Shown here piece after piece: positions 8,888 through 16,487 of a stretch of 64,000 nucleotides of DNA. The notes under the pieces are model-generated. The model did no database searches. It was not told where the DNA came from and was given only the letters and a program-made list of their open reading frames with translations. The position numbers were made by a program, and so were the translations under genes. Position 1 is the first letter of the stretch. Each line of letters starts with the position of its first letter. The DNA is taken from contig NZ_LZTB01000136.1 in NCBI RefSeq assembly GCF_001665685.1, forward strand, positions 35,062 through 99,061, read 5' to 3'. The stretch comes from Mycobacterium sp. 852013-50091_SCH5140682 (GTDB lineage Bacteria > Actinomycetota > Actinomycetes > Mycobacteriales > Mycobacteriaceae).

Positions 8888-9501
8888 ACGATCAGCACAT
8901 CGAGCGTACGAGGACCGTGCACGCCTTCCACGCGTTCCAGTTCGATGTCACTGGTGGCGCTGGGCCCTGAGATGAAGGTCAGCGGCCGGGTCGCCGTCAG
9001 CGCGGCGAATCCTTGAGGCACGGTGTCGACGATTTGATCGACGCGGACCACACAGATGTGGTGGTCGGGTACCAGGGTGAGGGCACGACGGCCCTGGATG
9101 GCGCCGGCGTCCAGCACGATGGTGCCGGTCGCGGCAATGCCGACAGCACACCCGGTCAGGACCGCGTCGGCCCCGTCGAGGGCATCGATGCTCAGTACCG
9201 GATCGTCGACGAGGGTTCGCACCCCCGTGACCCATTCGTCGGGCACATCCGCGGGGATCACCACGGTGGCCTCGGCGCCAACCAGCTCGCGGACCGTGGC
9301 GGCGATGTCGGCGACGGCGATGCGGTGCACACGGGCTCGGTACTCGGCCACCGTTTCGGCGAACCGGTCCACATCGCCGGGGCCGGTGAGCGGCTGGTGG
9401 TCGTAATCCCGCGGTACCACAACGGGTTGCGGTGGGGCGCCCGCAAGGGCCGTGCGGATACGGCCGAGAATTTCCGAGCGTGCGTCACTCGCTGGACTCA
9501 T
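8884..9501 (-). CDS. lutC: LutC, lactate utilisation protein C
   Basis: A 205-residue LUD-domain protein of the LutABC complex, which oxidises L-lactate to pyruvate. Visible features are the N-terminal SEILGRIRTAL, the central LTGCAVGIAATGTIVLDAG and the C-terminal FISGPSATSDIELERVEGVHGP, which are conserved in LutC/YkgG proteins. The start ATG at 9501 overlaps the lutB stop in ATGA. It is the last gene of the lutABC operon and converges on the LacI regulator gene with a four-base overlap. Confidence 0.92.
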   Translation of the reverse strand: MSPASDARSEILGRIRTALAGAPPQPVVVPRDYDHQPLTGPGDVDRFAETVAEYRARVHRIAVADIAATVRELVGAEATVVIPADVPDEWVTGVRTLVDDPVLSIDALDGADAVLTGCAVGIAATGTIVLDAGAIQGRRALTLVPDHHICVVRVDQIVDTVPQGFAALTATRPLTFISGPSATSDIELERVEGVHGPRTLDVLIV

Positions 9502-10961
9502 GGTGTGCTCCCGTGCGTACGGATCCACCACTGCCGGAACGTCTCTTTCGGCGGCTCGGGCAGATCGCGGCTGGTGGTCCATTTCGATGCCGGCCACGGC
9601 AACGCGGAGATGCGGTGATCGCGGCCTGCGACCAATCGCCCTGCAGCCAAGGCCTTTTCGGCCAGTGCGAAGCGGCCTGCAGAAGTCATCGCCCAACCGG
9701 CGGCGCGCATGGCCAGGTCCTGACCAGACGGTAGGCCGCCTCTCTCGGAATCCACCTGCTCGGCTCGTAGGTGGACGAGGATCGACGGGATGTCGATACG
9801 CACCGGACAGGCCTCGAAACATGCTCCGCACAGCGACGATGCGTAGGGCAGGCTGGCGTTGGGGTCGTCGTGGCCGGTGGTCCCGGTGAGTTGCGGGCTG
9901 AGGATCGCACCGATGGGTCCTGGGTACACCGATCCGTAGGCGTGGCCGCCGGTGCGCTCGTAGACCGGACACACGTTGAGGCACGCGCTGCACCGAATGC
10001 AGTGCAGCGCAGCGCGTCCCACTTCATCGGCGAGCACCCGGGTGCGGCCGTTGTCGAGCAGGACCAGGTGGAACTGCTGCGGCCCGTCGCCGGGATGCAC
10101 CCCGGTCCACATCGACGTGTAGGGGTTCATGCGTTCGGCGGTCGACGAGCGGGGCAGCAGCTGCATGAAGACCTCGAGGTCGGAGAACCTCGGCACGATC
10201 TTCTCGATGCCCATCACGGTGATGAGGGTCTGCGGCAGCGTCAGGCACATCCGGCCGTTGCCCTCGGATTCCACCACAGCCAGCGTTCCCGTCTCCGCGA
10301 CACCGAAATTCGCGCCGCTGATCGCGACCTTGGCGGTGAGGAACTTGCGGCGCAGATGCGCCCGGGCGGCCATCGCCAGCACCCGTGGATCGTCGGTGAG
10401 CTCACCGGCGTCGGGCATCTCGCGGGTGAAGATCTCGCGGATCTCCGCGCGGTTGCGGTGGATCGCGGGGACCAGGATATGGCTGGGTTTGTCGTGACCG
10501 AGTTGGACGATCAGTTCGGCCAGGTCGGTCTCGAACGCCGCGATCCCCTCAGCTTCCAGGTATTCGTTGAGCCCGATCTCCTGAGTGGCCATGGACTTGA
10601 CCTTCACGACTTCGTCGGCCCCGGCGTCGCGCACCAATCCGGCGACGATGCGGTTGGCCTCGTCGGCGTCGCGGGCCCAGTGCACCACGCCGCCGCGCGC
10701 GGTGACATTGCGTTCGAGTTCGTCGAGCAGTTCCGGTAGCCGGGCCAGCACGTCTTGTTTGACTGCGCCGCCCGCGGCACGCAGTTCTTCCCAGTCGGCG
10801 CATTCGCGGATGGCGTTGAGCCGCTTGGCCCGAATGGTGTGGGTGGCGTGGCCGATGTTGCGGCGCAGCTGAGAATCGGCGAGGGCGGTGCGGGCGGCCT
10901 TCGGGAAGGATTCGTCGCCGCGCAGGTTGCCCATCCCCGGGGTGCCCAGGAACGTGGTCAT
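9498..10961 (-). CDS. lutB: LutB, iron-sulfur subunit of lactate oxidation complex
   Basis: A 487-residue protein with an N-terminal LUD domain (SGANFGVAETGTLAVVESEG) followed by two 4Fe-4S motifs, CIRCSACLNVCPVYE and CGACFEACPVRIDIP, around residues 320-390. It carries electrons during lactate oxidation at the cytoplasmic face. The start ATG at 10961 overlaps the lutA stop; a longer in-frame extension overlapping lutA has no domain content and is rejected. Length and domain order match LutB/YkgF. Confidence 0.94.
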   Translation of the reverse strand: MTTFLGTPGMGNLRGDESFPKAARTALADSQLRRNIGHATHTIRAKRLNAIRECADWEELRAAGGAVKQDVLARLPELLDELERNVTARGGVVHWARDADEANRIVAGLVRDAGADEVVKVKSMATQEIGLNEYLEAEGIAAFETDLAELIVQLGHDKPSHILVPAIHRNRAEIREIFTREMPDAGELTDDPRVLAMAARAHLRRKFLTAKVAISGANFGVAETGTLAVVESEGNGRMCLTLPQTLITVMGIEKIVPRFSDLEVFMQLLPRSSTAERMNPYTSMWTGVHPGDGPQQFHLVLLDNGRTRVLADEVGRAALHCIRCSACLNVCPVYERTGGHAYGSVYPGPIGAILSPQLTGTTGHDDPNASLPYASSLCGACFEACPVRIDIPSILVHLRAEQVDSERGGLPSGQDLAMRAAGWAMTSAGRFALAEKALAAGRLVAGRDHRISALPWPASKWTTSRDLPEPPKETFRQWWIRTHGSTP

Positions 10962-11713
10962 GAGCCCGTCCTCTTCCCGTCGCCTCGGCCCGCCAGGATC
11001 TCCGCCAGGTGCACGGTGCGCACGCCGCTGCGTAGCCGGCTGAGCCCGCCGCCGATGTGCATCAGGCACGACGAGTCCCCGGCGCTGCACACCTCGGCGC
11101 CGGTGTCGAGGATGTTGGTCATCTTGTCGGTCAGCATGGCCGTGGAGGTGTCGGAGTTCTTCAGGGCGAAGGTTCCGCCGAAACCGCAACAGGATTCGGC
11201 GGCGGGCAGCTCGAGCAGCGTCAGTCCGCGGACATGGCGCAGTAGCCGCAGCGGCTTGTCGCCGACGCCCAGCATGCGCAGCGAGTGGCAGGTCGGGTGA
11301 TAGGTGACCCGGTGCGGGTAGTAGGCGCCGACATCCTCGACGCCGAGCACGTCGACGAGGAACTCCGAGAGCTCATAGGTACGGCCCGCGACCGCCTCGG
11401 CGCGCGCGGCCAGACCCTCGTCGCCCGCACGACGTGCGACCATGGCGTGCTGATGGCGCACCGATCCGACACACGAACCCGACGGGGCGACGACGGCGTC
11501 GCAGTCCGCGGCTTCGAACACCTGCACATGGTTGCGTACCACGGCCACGGCTTCTCTGAGGTATCCCGTGTTGACATGCATTTGGCCGCAACAGGTTTGA
11601 CCGGGAGGAAACACGACCTGGTGCCCGAGCCGCTCCAGCAGCTCTACGGTGGCGATGGCGGCAGGCGGGAAGAGGGCGTCAGCAAGGCAGGTCGCGAACA
11701 GGGCGATTCGCAT
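10958..11713 (-). CDS. lutA: LutA, CCG-domain subunit of lactate oxidation complex
   Basis: A 251-residue protein with two CCG-type cysteine-rich domains, seen as TCCGQMHVNTGY in the first half and SCCGFGGTFALK in the second, as in LutA/YkgE and glycolate oxidase GlcF-like proteins. The first gene of the lutABC operon. A promoter at 11822-11850 and the LacI operator at 11796-11809 precede it, so it should be induced with the rhamnose genes, whose end product lactate is its substrate. Confidence 0.93.
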   Translation of the reverse strand: MRIALFATCLADALFPPAAIATVELLERLGHQVVFPPGQTCCGQMHVNTGYLREAVAVVRNHVQVFEAADCDAVVAPSGSCVGSVRHQHAMVARRAGDEGLAARAEAVAGRTYELSEFLVDVLGVEDVGAYYPHRVTYHPTCHSLRMLGVGDKPLRLLRHVRGLTLLELPAAESCCGFGGTFALKNSDTSTAMLTDKMTNILDTGAEVCSAGDSSCLMHIGGGLSRLRSGVRTVHLAEILAGRGDGKRTGS

Positions 11714-11719
11714 GACGCC

Positions 11720-11776
11720 TCACGCTACCGGCGGCGCCGCGGCCGCGGCTGCGAACTCGTGGGTCCACAGGGTCAT
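11720..11776 (-). CDS. Possible 18-residue leader peptide of lutABC
   Basis: Between the LacI operator and lutA, an ATG at 11776 with GGAG eight bases upstream opens an 18-codon frame (MTLWTHEFAAAAAAPPVA). It stops six bases before the lutA ATG. An in-frame ATG at 11794 would add six residues. The close spacing could couple its translation to lutA. No known family; it may be chance. Confidence 0.3.
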   Translation of the reverse strand: MTLWTHEFAAAAAAPPVA

Positions 11777-11795
11777 GGTGGGTCTCCGACGCATG

Positions 11796-11809
11796 TTGAA
11801 ACGTTTCAA
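11796..11809. promoter_or_regulatory. LacI-family operator of lutABC
   Basis: TTGAAACGTTTCAA, identical to the palindrome at 1825-1838. It lies 12 bases downstream of the predicted -10 box, at about +6 to +19, the same roadblock geometry as at the rhamnose promoter. Confidence 0.85.
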
Positions 11810-11821
11810 TCACCTGCGACG

Positions 11822-11850
11822 AACGTAGTGTGACGACCGTCATGTGTCAA
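11822..11850 (-). promoter_or_regulatory. Predicted promoter of lutABC
   Basis: On the minus strand TTGACA (11850-11845) and TACGTT (11827-11822) are separated by exactly 17 bases, a near-consensus SigA-type pair. Transcription would start near 11815 and run through the LacI operator into lutA. Confidence 0.65.
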
Positions 11851-11911
11851 CGTAAGCCCGCTCGGAAGCGCGCAATTCGTTGCTGTTGTGGGCAATTGGC
11901 TGGGTCCCATC

Positions 11912-13141
11912 TCAGCCCTGCCGCCACTGCTTCCCGGAGTAGTTCTCCCACGGGCTGTAATCGGCGATCAGATCCTCTTGTGGTGGGCGCTCGGCCTCCG
12001 GTACATGCTGCAGATTGATCCGGATGCGGTACCAGATGGAGCTCGGGCCGCGCATGCCGTCGACAAGAACGTCCACGGGCTCAAGCCGTGCGGCGACCGC
12101 CGGATACCGCACGCGCCACACGTCCAGCGCAGCCATGGCCTCGTCACGGGTCTTGGCGCGGGCGATCTCGATGAGCGGCATCGTAGAAGCCCGCCGACCG
12201 TCTCGGGACGCACCCTTGGGTGCCTTTTCGGCTGGCCCGAGTTTCTCGGCCAACTCCAACAGCGCATCCAGGCCGCCGGGCGCGTCGTTCATGCCTTCCC
12301 ACGGATCGCCGATCTCGGCGAACCGCGCGGGCACCGTGGAGATGGTGAATCGCTCGGGACGGCAGTCCGGTACCTCGTCCCAGCGCAACGGCGTGGACAC
12401 CCGAGCATCGGGCGTCGCCCGCACTGAGTACGCCGAGGCGACCGTGCGGTCCTTGGCGTTCTGGTTGAAATCGACGAACACGCCTTCGCGCTCCTCTTTC
12501 CACCAGTGCGCCGTCGCGAGCTCGGGAGCGCGCCGCTCCACCTCGCGGGCGACGGTCTGGGCGGCCAGCCGGACCTTCGCGAACGGCCAGCGGGGGTGGA
12601 TGCGGGCGTAGATGTGAAAGCCCCGCGAGCCCGACGTCTTGGGCCACGCGGTCAGGCCGTGATCCTCCAGCACGTCGCGCGCTATGAGCGCCACTTCGAC
12701 GATCTGGCGCCAGTCGACCCCGGGCATGGGGTCCAGGTCGACACGCAGTTCGTCGGGGTGGTCGAGGTTGGTCGCCAGCACGGGATGCGGGTTGAGGTCG
12801 ACGCAGCCGAGGTTCACCGCCCACACCAGCCCGGCGGCGTTGTCGATGACCGCTTCCTTGGCCGACGTGCCGGAGCGGTACTTGAGCTCGGCGACGTCGA
12901 TGTAGTCCGGGCGCTTCTCGGGCGCGCGCTTCTGGAAAATCGCTTCGGCGGTGATGCCCTTGACGAACCTTTTGAGAATCATCGGACGCCCGGAAACCCC
13001 GCGCAGCGCACCGTCGGCAACCGCGAGGTAGTAGTCGATCAGGTCCCGTTTGGTGACGTCGGCGTCAGGGAAAATCACCTTGTCCGGGTTGCTGACCGAG
13101 ACCTGCAGACCGTCCACATCCAGTGTCACACCACCGGCCAT
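11912..13141 (-). CDS. polD2: LigD-type polymerase, PolD2-like (AEP primase superfamily)
   Basis: A 409-residue stand-alone polymerase domain related to the POL domain of bacterial LigD, without ligase or nuclease domains. Such enzymes add ribo- or deoxynucleotides in gap filling and end repair. Visible motifs are LRVDLDPMPGVDW with the catalytic DxD, TSGSRGFHIYARI, and VFVDFNQNAKDRT with the third acidic residue. The start ATG at 13141 (MAGGVTLDVDG) is chosen because the frame upstream has no domain content. In M. smegmatis the matching gene is PolD2. No Ku or ligase gene is next to it. It is divergent from fadD2. Confidence 0.9.
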   Translation of the reverse strand: MAGGVTLDVDGLQVSVSNPDKVIFPDADVTKRDLIDYYLAVADGALRGVSGRPMILKRFVKGITAEAIFQKRAPEKRPDYIDVAELKYRSGTSAKEAVIDNAAGLVWAVNLGCVDLNPHPVLATNLDHPDELRVDLDPMPGVDWRQIVEVALIARDVLEDHGLTAWPKTSGSRGFHIYARIHPRWPFAKVRLAAQTVAREVERRAPELATAHWWKEEREGVFVDFNQNAKDRTVASAYSVRATPDARVSTPLRWDEVPDCRPERFTISTVPARFAEIGDPWEGMNDAPGGLDALLELAEKLGPAEKAPKGASRDGRRASTMPLIEIARAKTRDEAMAALDVWRVRYPAVAARLEPVDVLVDGMRGPSSIWYRIRINLQHVPEAERPPQEDLIADYSPWENYSGKQWRQG

Positions 13142-13197
13142 CAGCTCATGGTAGCTATCCCACCCGACTGCGACCCGCGTCACATATTGTGGGCCCC

Positions 13198-14937
13198 ATG
13201 CCAAGTCTTTCTGACCTGCCTGCGCAGGTCGCGGGGAAAGCCCAGCGGTACCTCGACCGCGGCGCCGCGGAGTTGCACTACGCACGCAAGATGTTCGAAG
13301 CGGGCGCATTACGCCTGGAACCGCCGCAGAACATGGCCGCAATGCTGGCCGACATCGTGCGTTGGGGCGAGTTCGGCATGATTCCCGCGCTCAACGCGCG
13401 TCGTCACCCCAACCGCACCGCAGTCATCGACGACGACGGCGAGCTGACGTTCGGCGAGCTCGACGAGGCCGCCCACGCGGTGGCCAACGGACTGCTGACC
13501 ATGGGAATCACGGGCGGCGACGGCGTCGCGATCCTGGCGCGCAACCATCGGTGGTTCCTCATCGCGGTGTACGGCGCCGCCCGCGCGGGCGCCCGGATCA
13601 TCCTGCTCAACAGCGAGTTCTCCGGGCCCCAGATCAAAGAGGTCGCCGCGCGCGAAGGCGCCAAGGTGATCATCTACGACGACGAGTACACCGCAGCGGT
13701 CGCGCAGGCCGAACCGGAACTCGGCAAGCTGCGGGCCCTCGGCAAGAACCCCGATAAGGAGGAACCGTCGGGCAGCACCGACGAGACACTGGCCGACCTC
13801 ATCGCGCGCAGCAGCGGAAACCCCGCCCCCAAGGTCACCAAGCATTCGTCGATCATCATCCTGACCAGCGGGACCACCGGCACGCCGAAGGGGGCCAACC
13901 GCAGCACCCCGCCGTCGCTCGCCCCGATCGGCGGTGTGCTGTCGCATGTTCCGTTCAAGGCGGGCGAGGTGACCTCTCTGCCCGCGCCGATGTTCCACGC
14001 GTTGGGCTTCCTGCACGGCTCCATCGCGATGATGCTCGGCACCACGCTGGTGCTGCGTCGCCGCTTCAAACCGGCCACCGTGCTCGCCGACATCGAGAAG
14101 CACAAGGTGACGGCCATGGTCGTGGTGCCGGTCATGCTGTCGCGGATCCTCGATCAGCTCGATCAGACGTCGCCCAAGCCGAACCTGTCGTCGTTGCGCA
14201 TTGTGTTCGTCTCGGGTTCACAGCTGGGTGCCGAGCTGGCCACCCGCGCGCTCAAGGATCTCGGGCCGGTCGTCTACAACCTGTACGGCTCCACCGAGAT
14301 CGCGTTCGCGACCATCGCGCGGCCCAAGGATCTCTCGATCAACCCCGCGACGGTCGGGCCGGTGGTCAAGGGCGTGCGGGTGAAGATCTTCGACGACAAC
14401 GGCAACGAGGTGCCGCAGGGTGAGGTCGGGCGGATCTTCGTCGGCAATACCTTCCCGTTCGAGGGCTACACCGGCGGCGGCGGCAAGCAGATCATCGACG
14501 GCATGCTCTCCTCGGGCGATGTCGGCTACTTCGACGAGCACGGCCTGCTCTACGTCAGCGGCCGTGACGACGAGATGATCGTCTCGGGCGGCGAGAATGT
14601 GTTCCCGGCCGAGGTCGAGGATCTGATCAGCGGGCATCCCGAGGTCATCGAGGCCACGGCGCTCGGTGTCGAGGACAAAGACTGGGGTGCGCGGCTGCGT
14701 GCATTTGTGGTCAAGGCCGAGGGCGCCACCATCGATGAGGACGCCATCAAGGCCTACGTCAAAGACCACCTAGCCCGGTACAAGGTGCCCCGCGAGGTGG
14801 TGTTCCTCGACGAACTGCCCCGCAACCCGACCGGCAAGATCCTCAAGCGCGAGCTGCGGGACATTGCCGTCGGCGGAGCCGACGAATCAGCCGGGGTGAA
14901 AGACGAATCAGCCGAGGTGGAAACAGACGGGGAATAG
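13198..14937 (+). CDS. fadD2: Fatty-acyl-CoA/AMP ligase, FadD2-like
   Basis: A 579-residue member of the adenylate-forming family that activates fatty acids to acyl-CoA. Visible motifs are the P-loop ILTSGTTGTPKGANRS, LYGSTEIAFATIA, the hinge YVSGRDDEMIVSGGENVFP, and the catalytic lysine in NPTGKILKREL. The N-terminal stretch LHYARKMFEAGALRLEPPQN resembles FadD2. Start ATG at 13198. The last residues hold a short direct repeat, DESAGVKDESAEV, probably neutral. It is divergent from polD2, as Rv0270 is from Rv0269c. Confidence 0.88.
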   Translation: MPSLSDLPAQVAGKAQRYLDRGAAELHYARKMFEAGALRLEPPQNMAAMLADIVRWGEFGMIPALNARRHPNRTAVIDDDGELTFGELDEAAHAVANGLLTMGITGGDGVAILARNHRWFLIAVYGAARAGARIILLNSEFSGPQIKEVAAREGAKVIIYDDEYTAAVAQAEPELGKLRALGKNPDKEEPSGSTDETLADLIARSSGNPAPKVTKHSSIIILTSGTTGTPKGANRSTPPSLAPIGGVLSHVPFKAGEVTSLPAPMFHALGFLHGSIAMMLGTTLVLRRRFKPATVLADIEKHKVTAMVVVPVMLSRILDQLDQTSPKPNLSSLRIVFVSGSQLGAELATRALKDLGPVVYNLYGSTEIAFATIARPKDLSINPATVGPVVKGVRVKIFDDNGNEVPQGEVGRIFVGNTFPFEGYTGGGGKQIIDGMLSSGDVGYFDEHGLLYVSGRDDEMIVSGGENVFPAEVEDLISGHPEVIEATALGVEDKDWGARLRAFVVKAEGATIDEDAIKAYVKDHLARYKVPREVVFLDELPRNPTGKILKRELRDIAVGGADESAGVKDESAEVETDGE

Positions 14938-14966
14938 CCGGGCCCGGCGAGCGGTCGTATTGCGAC

Positions 14967-15749
14967 GTGAATATCGACCTGACCGGAAAGACCGCACTCG
15001 TCACCGGCTCGACGCAGGGTATCGGGCTGGCCATCGCTGAAAACCTCGCCCGCAGCGGTGCGCGCGTCGCCGTCAACGGCCGCACCGCCGAACGAGTCGA
15101 CGAGGCCGTTGCCAAGCTGGCGGGCCTCGACGTGATCGGCGTGGCCGCCGACGTCGCGACCGAGGAGGGCACGGCCGATCTGCTGCGGCAGCTGCCCGCC
15201 GTCGACATCCTGGTGAACAACCTCGGCATTTTCGGCGCGGTGCCGCCCCTGGAGATCACCGACGAGCAGTGGCGCACCTATTTCGACGTGAATGTCCTTG
15301 TCTCCGTACGACTCATCCGCAGCTATCTGCCCGGGATGACCGAGCGGGGCTGGGGCCGGGCGATCCAGATCGCCAGTGACTCGGCGATCGTGACGCCCGC
15401 GGAGATGATCCATTACGGCGTCTCGAAGACGGCATTGCTGGCGGTGTCGCGTGGTTTCGCGAAGGAGGCCGCCGGTACCGGGGTGACGGTCAACTCGGTG
15501 ATCGCCGGGCCGACCCACACCGCGGGCGTCGAGGACTTCGTCTATCAGCTTGTCGACAAATCGCTTCCGTGGGATGAGGCGCAGCGGGAGTTCATGATCA
15601 AGCACCGGCCCCAGTCGCTGTTGCAGCGGTTGATCGAGCCGGAGGAGATCGCGAACATGGTGGGTTACCTGGCCTCGCCGCTGGCTTCGGCGACCACGGG
15701 TGGCGCGTTGCGCGTCGACGGGGGTTACGTCGACGCGATCCTGCCCTAG
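14967..15749 (+). CDS. Short-chain dehydrogenase/reductase
   Basis: A 260-residue cytoplasmic SDR with the NAD(P) loop TGSTQGIGLAIAENL, NNLG in place of the usual NNAG, a catalytic serine in IASDSAIV, and YGVSK for the Tyr/Lys pair. The start is GTG at 14967, 30 bases after fadD2, so the two are probably co-transcribed. The arginine in VNGRT after the second strand suggests NADP use. Its substrate cannot be read from the sequence. Confidence 0.85.
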   Translation: MNIDLTGKTALVTGSTQGIGLAIAENLARSGARVAVNGRTAERVDEAVAKLAGLDVIGVAADVATEEGTADLLRQLPAVDILVNNLGIFGAVPPLEITDEQWRTYFDVNVLVSVRLIRSYLPGMTERGWGRAIQIASDSAIVTPAEMIHYGVSKTALLAVSRGFAKEAAGTGVTVNSVIAGPTHTAGVEDFVYQLVDKSLPWDEAQREFMIKHRPQSLLQRLIEPEEIANMVGYLASPLASATTGGALRVDGGYVDAILP

Positions 15750-15755
15750 GCCGAA

Positions 15756-15804
15756 TGGCCAGTTGTTGCACGGATTTTCGTGATTCGCGTGCAACAACTG
15801 GCCA
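15756..15804. terminator. Bidirectional terminator between convergent genes
   Basis: Perfect 16-base inverted repeat, 15756-15771 (TGGCCAGTTGTTGCAC) with 15789-15804, around a 17-base loop. It sits between the SDR stop on the plus strand and the stop of the minus-strand membrane protein gene. Confidence 0.75.
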
Positions 15805-15816
15805 CTGGGCACAGTC

Positions 15817-16137
15817 TTACGGGGTCAGTATTGCCGAACCGGGCACGGCCAGGCAGACCAGCGACAGGGCAAGCAGGAACCAACCGGCGCCGTGCCAGAT
15901 GGGCCACGTCCCGCCGGCCTTCCAGACCTGATACGTGCGCACGAATGCACCTACCCCGCCGACGAACAGGACGGTGGGAACCAGGATGGCCGACAGCAAC
16001 GAATGGTCGCCGATCAACGCGTACGACGCGAGAGCCACGCCCGCCACCGCCACGACGCACACCACGTAGGTGACGGCCGACCTGAACATCTGTGGATCGT
16101 GCCAACGTTTTTCGACGTCGTTTGTCATCATTCTCAT
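15817..16137 (-). CDS. Small three-helix membrane protein
   Basis: A 106-residue protein with three hydrophobic segments (AVTYVVCVVAVAGVALASY; LLSAILVPTVLFVGGVGAF; WFLLALSLVCLAVPGSAI) and a short charged N-terminus. The start ATG at 16137 is supported by its ATGA overlap with the stop of the gene upstream. No family is recognised and no function can be given. It is co-transcribed with the secreted protein before it. Confidence 0.7.
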   Translation of the reverse strand: MRMMTNDVEKRWHDPQMFRSAVTYVVCVVAVAGVALASYALIGDHSLLSAILVPTVLFVGGVGAFVRTYQVWKAGGTWPIWHGAGWFLLALSLVCLAVPGSAILTP

Positions 16138-16418
16138 GGCCCGTTCACGTACCACGACAGGCATCCCGGCTTCCCGCGGCACGCGATGATGGCTCCGGCG
16201 TCAGGAGCTGCGCCGCGCACCCGCGGCATTCTGGGCTGTAGGTTGCAGTTCACAATGTAGGGATTCCACGGAATGACGCCGTCTACACACGGGTCGGCGC
16301 GAGTTTCGGTGGGCCCTGGCGAGATCTGCTGGATGACCGCCGTCGGTGCGACGACAACTGACAGCGCCGCAGCGCTCAGCAGTACCGGGCGCAGTACACG
16401 TTGCCTGAACATCTTCAT
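16134..16418 (-). CDS. Small secreted protein with signal peptide
   Basis: A 94-residue protein. An N-terminal positive patch and hydrophobic segment (RQRVLRPVLLSAAALSVVV) ending near ADPC suggests a Sec signal peptide and a mature chain of about 60 residues. Four cysteines remain in the mature part (DPCVDG, VNCNLQ, ACRGKPGC), which could form two disulfides. The start ATG at 16418 is the more likely of two close ATGs. Function unknown. Confidence 0.65.
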   Translation of the reverse strand: MKMFRQRVLRPVLLSAAALSVVVAPTAVIQQISPGPTETRADPCVDGVIPWNPYIVNCNLQPRMPRVRGAAPDAGAIIACRGKPGCLSWYVNGP

Positions 16419-16487
16419 CACTAATGCCAACCGTCTGTGACGTTCGCCTATTTCGACGGTAGCACCGGAAGGCTCGCGCAAGGAAAG

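Noticed and set aside
14880..14937. Short repeat DESAGVKDESAEV at the FadD2 C-terminus
   Set aside because: It lies after the last conserved motif and looks like a neutral local duplication.
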